Positions 56,768-64,000 of a stretch of 64,000 nt of DNA are shown here, piece by piece; the first letter of the stretch is position 1; each line of letters opens with the position of its first letter. A program made the position numbers and the translations under genes. This DNA is from Cryphonectria parasitica EP155 (Eukaryota > Ascomycota > Sordariomycetes > Diaporthales > Cryphonectriaceae), in contig NW_024468909.1 of assembly GCF_011745365.1 (NCBI RefSeq), positions 6,820,001 through 6,884,000 on the forward strand. The letters are read 5' to 3'. The notes beneath the pieces were generated by a model, which was not told the origin of the DNA, made no database searches, and saw only the letters and a list, made by a program, of their open reading frames with translations.

Positions 56768-59034
56768 CCCCTGACATCCAAGATTCAGGGCCAGTAAGAA
56801 TGCACGAGTCGATCACTTGCTGTTATCAAAGGAGAAGGACTGCCAAGGCCGGAGACAAAAAGGTCGTAGTTCGCCTTGGCATGTGTGAGTGTGGGTGGCG
56901 TCCAGTAGGTGCGGCCCCTGCAGTGGTACGGCCATACCTAGAGCAATAAGACCAAAAACAAAATAGCAAGACCAGGAGGAAAACCCTTAAAGCATTCTCT
57001 CTCTCTCTCTGCCGCGTGGGGGTGCACACACATATAAAACGGTCCACACGCGGTTCAGGATCCGAACCTATCCGGCCCTATTATTCTTCGAGGAGAAGGA
57101 GAGAAGATTTTTTCTCTTTTTGGCGGTGTGTGTGAGAGTGTAAGTGTGTGTGCGCGCAACGAGTGGCGAGAGCCGTATGTAAGTAATGGCAATGTTGACC
57201 AGGAAATTGTTTCAACAAGCACAAAAGATACAGTATCGAGATCCGCTCCAGGCACACTCAGGGCAGCCAAGTGACGTGTCAGAATGTCGTTATTCAAAGC
57301 GTAAAAGCTCAGGATATGGGCAAGGGTGGGGCGAGGTGGCGGCGGCCTCTCGACAGGTTCCCCCAAGCGAGATATGAGATAAGCGATAAAGTTACTCGAG
57401 ATCGACCATCCACACTCTGCAAGACATGTGATTCACCGCCCAAGATAATCCCTCCTCCACTTTGCAACCAAAAATCAAATGATGGGATGTGGACGTGAAC
57501 ACTGATTTACGCTTGTATGATTGTTGATAGAAAAACTTCGGTACGAATGTACGTATGTATAGACACTTTTCTTTCTTCTCAGATCTTCTTTCTTGCCCTT
57601 CATTTCCTCGCCGTAGGAATTGTTTCCCCGAATACGCACGTCTTGATCCGATCTCTGGATCAAAACCCTCGTATCTCCTAACGGTACGTACAGTACGTAC
57701 AGTCCGCCTCCCAGGACCCCTGCCGCGGCTGACGTCAAGTGGACGACGGCGCTCGGAACGACAAAAAGTTTCTCTGGAGCCTCTGGAGCCTCGAATCCAG
57801 CCGCTAGACACTTTAGCTGTCTTGGCGTTTCCACGGGTTGGCCAACTTTGAGAGACAGAGAGAGAAGGTGCCCCCTTAAAGAAAAAAAGACACCTTGTCA
57901 AGTTGGTATTGTTATTAATCTGAGTGATTGAAATTGACTGTGGTGGGAAGAGGGAGAGAGAGATAGGTATTGTGACATTCTCCTTTTATTGCAGTGAGAA
58001 TAGCAATTCAGGTGCAGCAGACATGGCAAATCTTTCATGACCCACACAGAACAGAGAGAAAGGAAGAACGAAAAAAAAAAAAAAAGAATACCAAAATCTG
58101 GGGACTCCAAGATCCAGGACGATGTCTTGCTTCTATCCCGCAGTTCCAGAACCCTCTCGTTCTCCAGAGGGTGGGTCTCGCTGTAAGCAGAGAATCAGGA
58201 GTATCTACCACCTGTATGTACTCTGATCGGAGCTGGAAAAGAGAGAGAGATGAAGTTGATCTGTGGTTTTTTTTTGGACAACGCAGAATATTTATCGCAA
58301 CTTAAACATGTAATAACTTACAAAGAAGTGAACCTCTGTTCTTTTCCCTCTCTTTGAAGTGGTAACACCCAGACTCGCAACCAAGACAAAATTGATCGCG
58401 TCAGGTTGGTATTCCCCGACGGTCTGGAATGGATAGTGTGCGAGACAGCACAAAACACGCCACAACACATACGCGCGCCCAGACATACAAAAACGCCAGC
58501 CGGCCAAGTGTGTCTTTGACGATCTCCATCCAGCCGGAGGATCGTTACCGGGAAGAGATGGGCTGCCACGGATCCCCGGCAGCAAGTGCTGTTGTCACTG
58601 AGTTGACAAGGGATCCCCCGAGAATTTTCAGGTGCCCAAGGTTCTACTCGTGATGCCGTGCCTACTTCTCTTCTTACATGAGTAAAGATCGTAGCTTCAT
58701 TCTATGTGCGCTCCAGAAATTTAAAGGCCACACCCACACACACTCTCTCTATGCACGGTACAATACAATCCATCCATCCACCCACCCAGAATGAACATCT
58801 CGATCAGTCTTGATCATATGCAGAATGTCTCCACAGAAACCAAAAGGCCTAGCAACACGCCGCCGTCTTGCCAAGATCCCCCTTCGGAGCACTCGACAGA
58901 CGCAAGTGTCTAGGACTGTTCCTCATCTGTGTTCCGTTTCCATGCAAAGACTTGTTGTTGTTACACGACCTCCCAACTGTCTTGGATCGCGGCGCCTAAG
59001 ACAATGATATTCCATTTCTTCCCCCCTCGCTCGT
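55311..59034. other. 3.7 kb spacer between the channel and glucosidase II genes
   Basis: No supported gene. It is rich in simple sequence: GT/AC alternation near 55580-55620 and 55885-55909, a GACCGACC repeat near 55838-55853, a GA run near 56218-56235, T and A homopolymers (56729-56760, 58070-58085), TC near 56996-57010 and GTACGTACA repeats near 57684-57702. GTACAGTAC motifs cluster at about 55768-55798. Short open frames have no recognisable motifs. Confidence 0.5.
56729..56760. repeat. 32-base T homopolymer
   Basis: This is the longest homopolymer in the window. No coding frame or terminal repeats surround it, so it cannot be read as the tail of a retroposon with any confidence. Confidence 0.9.
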
Positions 59035-62000
59035 CTACTCAAACGAGACGCTCCAGTCCTCCCCAATCGCTGCACCAACCCTCCTCACCACGGCGAAGGC
59101 AGCCTTACCCTTGGCAGCTGCGGTATAGTCCACCTGTGCGCTCCAGGTCTTCCCGTCTGCCCCCGTAATCGTGACCTCGTTCTTGCTGGCCCAGGTCGCT
59201 GGTGCGCCCACGACAATGATCTTGTCCACGGTCACGTTCTTCATGTTCTTGAGCCACTCGCCTGGCTTGATGGACTTGGTATCACGGCCCTCCGCGTCCT
59301 TGGACGTCAGGCTGTTTCCATCAAGCACGAAAGTCCGATGGATGTATTGGCCCTGCTCAAAATCAAACGAGTCACCGTCGTCCGTATACAGCTCGCCTGC
59401 AGCCTGGCCGCCAGACTTGGGCATGGTGATGACGAGGGTGTAGTCGTCCCACCTCATCAGCGCAGTGGACCTGCGAGGTCTGTCGCGGCGCGCAAAGATG
59501 TGGCCGCCCTGCATGAGTAGGGGGATCTTGTCCAGTGGTGCAGAGATCGTGACTTCCTTGCCCTTGGAAGTGGGTACGATCTCGTAAGTGAAGTAATCGT
59601 AGTAAACTTCGTCGTCCGGAATGTAGATATTGGTGGACTCCTTGTCCTGCTCGACAATAGGCTTGACGAGCAGGCCCGTGTTACCAACAAACATTTGATC
59701 ATCAATGGCCAGACCACCCTCGTCCGAGGGGTGGGTGTAGAACATGGGACGCACGATCGGGGAGCTATCCTTGTGAGCCTGGTAGAAAGCTGTGTACCAT
59801 GATGGCAGCAGGCTGTACCGGAGGCGTAGGGCCGAAGTGACCATGGCGGTGTAGGGTTCGCCGATCAGGTAAGGCTCACGGCGGCGTGCATCAATGTGGG
59901 CGTGGCCGCGGAAGAACGGGTAGAAGGCACCGGCCTGGAACCAGCGGACCTGAAGGTCTGCATCCGGGTTGCCAAAGAAGCCACCGACATCCGCGCCTGC
60001 GAAGGGGAAGCCAGAAATACCCTGGGCTAGGATCATGGGAATTGAAGCACCGAGATGGTCCCAGGAAGCTTGGTTGTCACCCGTCCACATGGCACCAAGG
60101 CGCTGCGAACCGGCATAGAAGGAGCGGGTGAGCACGAATGGTCGGCGCAGCTCTCCCTTCTTGCGCGAGAGGAGGGCCTCATATGTGGCGTTGTGGAAGG
60201 TCATGCCATTGATGTTGTGCAGGTCACGATGCTCCCAGCCTCCGTGGTGAATGTTGTCCTTGGGCATGGTGACCTCTGGTCCGTTGAACACTGAGGGCTC
60301 GTTCATGTCATTCCACACCCATGTGTTCTCCATAGTGCCCTTGAAAGCGCTATATTGAAAGAGCGACTTCCACCATTTGATGGCCTCGGGGTTGAAGCAG
60401 TCGACCCAATGAGAGGAGCCAGGCCAGCACCAGCCCTCATAAATGTTGCCATCTTTGTTATGGACGGCCAGATCCTTGGACTTGAGCTGGGAGACCACCG
60501 AGTAGTCGTTCTCATTCTTGATGTGTGGGTCAATGATGGTGACCAGCTTCCGCCCACTGGCGTCCAGCTGCTTGCCCATGCCGATAGGATCCTTGAACAT
60601 ATGGTTATCCCAGGTGAAGTACTTCTTGCCATCAGTGTACTCGATGTCAAGCCAGATGACGTCGTATGGGATCTTGAACTTGTCCATCTTACGATCAACG
60701 TCCTTCACATCGTCGTCGGACACGTAGTTCCAGCGGCACTGGTGGTATCCAATGGCAAATTCCTGAGGCATGGCGGTGGTACCAGTGAGCTCGCCGTAAC
60801 TCCTGGTGAGGTCCTGAGGAGTCGGGCCAAGGAAGACGAAGACATCCAGAAGACCGCTTTCAGAGATCCAGTGGGTATTGGTGGTCGTCTTGGAAGGGGC
60901 GCCGATGGCGAGAGGGTTCTTGGTCCCTTTCTCCTTGGTGATGTCGACCCAGGTCTCTGCACCGCTTAGCCAGAAGACGCCGACCGATGAGTCCTTCTTG
61001 TGAGCCTGCATGAAAGGGATGGCTCCGTAGAGGGTCATGGGGCTGTTGAGGATGTACTCAAAGACATCCGAATTGTACAGCCTGTACGGCTCCTCGAAGT
61101 TACCCTCGCCACCACGGGTCTCCCTCAGTGACAAGGGTCCGGTATGCTCTGGAATGCCGAAGACGTGGTCGTAACCCACAAAGGAAATATCAAGAGCGAC
61201 ACTCTCCGGGCCACGAGGCTTCGAGTCGGTATTGCCACCGAACTTCTCGTCCCACCAGGTGCTCTCATCCTCACCCTTGGGCTCTTCCTCTTTCTTCTCG
61301 CCCTCTGCATCGGTCTCGCCCTCCTTCTTCTCCGGCTCAGGCTTGTCGACCTTGGGCCTCCAGTGCTCCAGATTCAACAGACCCCGGTCGTTGAGCTTGA
61401 CCTGGGAGCTGCCATCCCTCCTGAAGTCGACACTGAAGGGAGAAAACTTGATGGCGGCCTCGAACTTGGCGTCAGGTCCGTACTGGACGGTCGTCTGCGT
61501 CTTGTCCTCGAATACGACCTTGGCCTCCTTGTCAAGCGCCGTGCCACCGACGATGGCCCACTTCTCGGCTTCATTGTATCGTTCCTTGCGGGCTTGGCTG
61601 TTGTGTCGGAGCTCGATCTCCCCCTTTTGCCTCTTCTCTTCGTCCACTGTAACGCGGGCGACCCCGGACTGCAGGAAGGACACGGTAATGGGCAATCGGA
61701 CAGTGTCACCCTGTGCGTTGATAGTCTTGAGGATGACGGCCTGCAATTGACCATCTTTGAAAGATGTGGACTCGGGGAGGATCTTGTAGGGTGTTTCCCA
61801 GGACGCCGATCCTAATGCGTTATCTGCGTAGGCTCGATTTCGTTTGCAGAAGCCGGACTGGTCGCATTTCTTAAAATCATGTTCCTTGACCGTGACTGGA
61901 GGAGAGTCGTCTTGTCAGTCGGATCACATCAAGCAGCTCGGGTTTGGGTTACTGAATATAGAGATCATACCGGCAGGGGCGATCAAGGAGCAGATGATAG

Positions 62001-62052
62001 CAAGGAAGCAGAAGTAGGCTGTCCACCTTTGGGACAGCCGTGGGACGAGCAT
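59035..62052 (-). CDS. ROT2: Glucosidase II alpha subunit (GH31)
   Basis: Two minus-strand exons, 62052-61971 and 61895-59035, give 980 residues. The first exon encodes an uncleaved or cleaved signal sequence (TAYFCFLAIICSLIAPA) for entry into the ER. The second begins VTVKEHDFKKCDQSGFCKRNR, the cysteine-containing start of mature glucosidase II alpha. Glycoside hydrolase family 31 motifs are intact: WVWNDMNEPSVF with the nucleophile at about Asp557, and GAMWTGDNQASWDHL with the acid at about Asp634. The enzyme removes the two inner alpha-1,3-glucoses from N-glycans in the calnexin cycle of glycoprotein folding. The acidic Lys/Glu insertion (GETDAEGEKKEEEPKGEDES) near residue 190 is common in this family. 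There is no HDEL, as expected, since the beta subunit retains the complex. The 75-base intron is GTATGA...CAG. Confidence 0.95.
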
Positions 62053-62770
62053 GGCTGGCAAGTGACGCCGTCAAACGGCACTTTGTCGAAAACGCCCCAG
62101 AAAACCGACGGAGGGGAACCAGAGCAAGTAAGTTAAAAAGGAAAGCTAGGCTATGCGACACTGCACTTCAAGAATCGTCTCCTGTCAATTGTCTTCTAGA
62201 CAATTTGTCACAGGAGGTTTGGAAATTGGTCTTGAATTGAAGAGATTCTCTTCCAGGCAACCATCAAGACTTGGTGCCAAGAGAGGATAGATGTTGTTTA
62301 GTTGTCGAGGTTCAAGCTGGCCGTTATCGAAGGTCCGTGTTCAAGCTGTCCTTCCACTATTACGGTACGTAGCACAGGGCAGGCAAGAACCTAAAACCCT
62401 TGGGCCCCTGCTCTGCTGCTGGCTCCAAGACCCTAACCCACCACCGCCATTTACCGTTGCACCTAGAAACGGTCGCTCACGCCCGCCAGTCGATCGAACC
62501 TCTTTTATTATCTTTATGGACCGAGTGGAGGAATTCTTGGCTTGCTTCTTGGAATGTGACGTGGTTGAGCTACTACTGTATGCTCATGGACACTCTGAGT
62601 TGTTCTTGAGTAATCTGTAACCATTCTTCACGAGGTCCTGCTGTCCGGATTCGAAGCCCAGCCTTGGATTGCTTCCTTCCTCTCTTCCAACACGACTTCG
62701 CCCCTCACACACACATACACTCTCAGGTTTGGTAGCTTGGCACCAGGATAGCTGCGTGGGCAAGGAGGCC
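62053..62770. promoter_or_regulatory. Divergent region between glucosidase II and NDK
   Basis: The 718 bases hold the 5' flanks of two genes pointing apart. A telomere-like CCCTAACCC occurs near 62431-62439 and two AATTG/CAATTTG-type motifs near 62194-62206, but no TATA box is clear. An upstream in-frame stretch open to NDK begins inside the last 100 bases. Confidence 0.45.
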
Positions 62771-63184
62771 ATGGTGAATCAACCCGAGGTGGAGGATTGG
62801 CAGCATAGAGTCCAAGCCTCACATCGAACCAGCAGTGGTGCAGCAAGCCTGGAAGAAGGAGGAGACATGCAAGGCCAACAAAGCCCTGCAGGGTCCAGGG
62901 CCAGGCCGGGGGCAGCGGCTGCTGGTGCCCGTGGCAGCGACAACAACAAGCCCACTACTAGGCCCAGGCCCAAGCTGGTGCCCCCACCTCCACTGGTCGC
63001 CATGCTACTGGCTCTCGTAGCCGGTGTCCTTTTTCGAAATTTCTTCTACAGTTCTGGCACATCCCAGGTCTTCAACCTCTCAACCACCAAGCCACCCACT
63101 TCTGTTGTCTTCGAGACTCTCACAACTACCGTCACCGAGACCTTCTCTTCTGTTCCTACTACAGAATCAATCCAGAAATCCACA
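62771..63184 (+). other. In-frame N-terminal extension of NDK, possibly coding
   Basis: From ATG 62771 the frame runs without a stop for 138 codons straight into the NDK start. It encodes a Gly/Ala/Arg-rich segment, then PRPKLVPPPPLVAMLLALV with a hydrophobic helix (LVAMLLALVAGVLF) and a Ser/Thr-rich linker (TTTVTETFSSVPTTES). It could be a membrane anchor or organelle-targeting isoform made by an earlier start, or simply an open 5'-UTR. Composition favours real coding; transcripts would decide. Confidence 0.4.
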
Positions 63185-64000
63185 ATGTCTGCCAGCGAGC
63201 AAACGTGAGTCCCTTTTGTTTCACCAAGTCTTGTCATACCAATTCCTCCCCCCATCCGCCTTAAGCGCCTACATGATGCTCTGCAGCACCTTGAGGAACA
63301 CACAATTGGCTGACATACCTTCTATAGCTTCATTGCCATCAAGCCTGATGGTGTCCAGGTATGCATATTGAACACTCACCCAGCTGTCTAGGGCGTTGTG
63401 TCGAAACTAATACCATTTTCCGTAGCGTGGCCTCGTTGGACCCATCATCCAGCGCTTCGAGCAGCGTGGGTATGTTATCTCGCCATACTACCTTGACTGA
63501 AGGCTTCAGTCCGATTGCAGTGACATTCATGTACTGACAGCATTTGATTTCCAGCTACAAGCTCGCTGCCATCAAGCTCGTCACTCCCTCCAAGGAGCAC
63601 CTCGAGACTCACTGTCCGTGAAAGCTGCCAAAACCCCTTTGCGAAGCTACCCCGCCATCGCCGCCCCACCAAAAGGTTTCTGCTGACCGCCTTTCAGACG
63701 CCGACCTCAAGGAGAAGCCCTTCTTCCCTGGTCTGCTGTCCTGTATGTCTATATTGCCAATTACACCCCTATGGAGGCTGCGTGCACAGCTAACAATGCC
63801 GAATAGACATGATGAGCGGCCCCATCTGCGCCATGGTCTGGGAGGGCCGTGATGCCGTCAAGACTGGCCGTGGTACGTACAAGGATCCAACCCATCCCTA
63901 AGAGCAGCTATTTGTATACTCCTGAACTTTGAGACTTGTCTAACAAACCACTCGTACAGTCCTCCTCGGCGCCACCAACCCCCTGGCTTCCGCCCCCGGC
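63185..64000 (+). CDS. NDK1: Nucleoside diphosphate kinase, 3' end beyond the window
   Basis: Seven exons are visible: 63185-63204, 63328-63358, 63426-63469, 63555-63613, 63698-63742, 63807-63872 and 63960-64000 onwards. They stay in phase and read MSASEQTFIAIKPDGVQRG, then LVGPIIQRFEQRGYKLAAIK, then KPFFPGLLSYMMSGPICAMV and LLGATNPLASAPG (shown in pieces). This is the first two thirds of a normal NDK of about 152 residues, which transfers the gamma phosphate from ATP to other NDPs through a His. The histidine motif (NxxHGSD) lies past the edge and cannot be checked. The introns are 67-123 bases, unusually dense for the gene's length. The frame is open upstream to an ATG at 62771, which would add 138 residues including a hydrophobic segment; the short start is kept as the conserved one. 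Confidence 0.93.

Noticed and set aside
62431..62439. CCCTAACCC resembling a telomere repeat
   Set aside because: A single copy within ordinary spacer DNA is expected by chance.

Overview
The window is filamentous-fungal nuclear DNA, most likely from a member of the Pezizomycotina and probably a sordariomycete. Genes are monocistronic and well spaced. Many are split by 50-170 base GT-AG introns, 3'-UTRs are separate, and the products (NmrA, a Zn2Cys6 regulator, an EF-hand MscS channel, a Yor1-like ABCC transporter) are typical of moulds. No rRNA, tRNA, CRISPR or bacterial-style operon was seen. All exon junctions were worked out by hand from splice sites, phase and family motifs, not from transcripts.

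Layout. 1-10 kb: a minus-strand RFTS-domain chromatin protein with an AT-hook array (1082-3374) lies head to head with the tRNA pseudouridine synthase PUS4 (4147-5717). These are followed by a SEC2-type Rab exchange factor (6260-7234, minus) and an aldo/keto reductase (8825-10068, minus). 10-19 kb: a small secreted double-psi beta-barrel protein (12790-13164), a secreted type-B carboxylesterase (15095-16774) and a mucin-like single-pass membrane protein (17790-18944, minus). 20-26 kb: the FCF1/UTP24 PIN endonuclease (20389-21217) and an eight-exon Zn2Cys6 transcription factor (22373-25753). A 5.5 kb gene-poor, pyrimidine-rich stretch then leads to nmrA (31301-32713).

34-50 kb: ERG2 (33921-34740, minus) and the exosome subunit CSL4 (35445-36215) form a divergent pair. 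After a 3.7 kb gap come a full-length ABCC transporter (39920-44785), an orthodox aquaporin (46182-47247) and an F-box-like protein (48614-49897). 50-52.3 kb holds a complete but inactivated Fot1/pogo-class DNA transposon. It has 42-base terminal inverted repeats, a TA target duplication, and a transposase frame broken only by four stop codons. 52.5-64 kb: an EF-hand mechanosensitive channel (minus), the glucosidase II alpha subunit (minus), and a nucleoside diphosphate kinase that runs off the right edge.

There is no obvious biosynthetic or defence cluster. The genes are mostly unrelated housekeeping functions (RNA processing, ER glycoprotein folding, sterol synthesis, nitrogen control) mixed with secreted and membrane proteins. 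The points most worth a second look are the in-frame membrane-anchor extension upstream of the NDK start, a GC-AG intron, the unusual oxyanion region of the esterase, the intron-bearing transposon relic, the long leader of nmrA, and recurring G:C homopolymers and GTAC-rich islands in the spacers.
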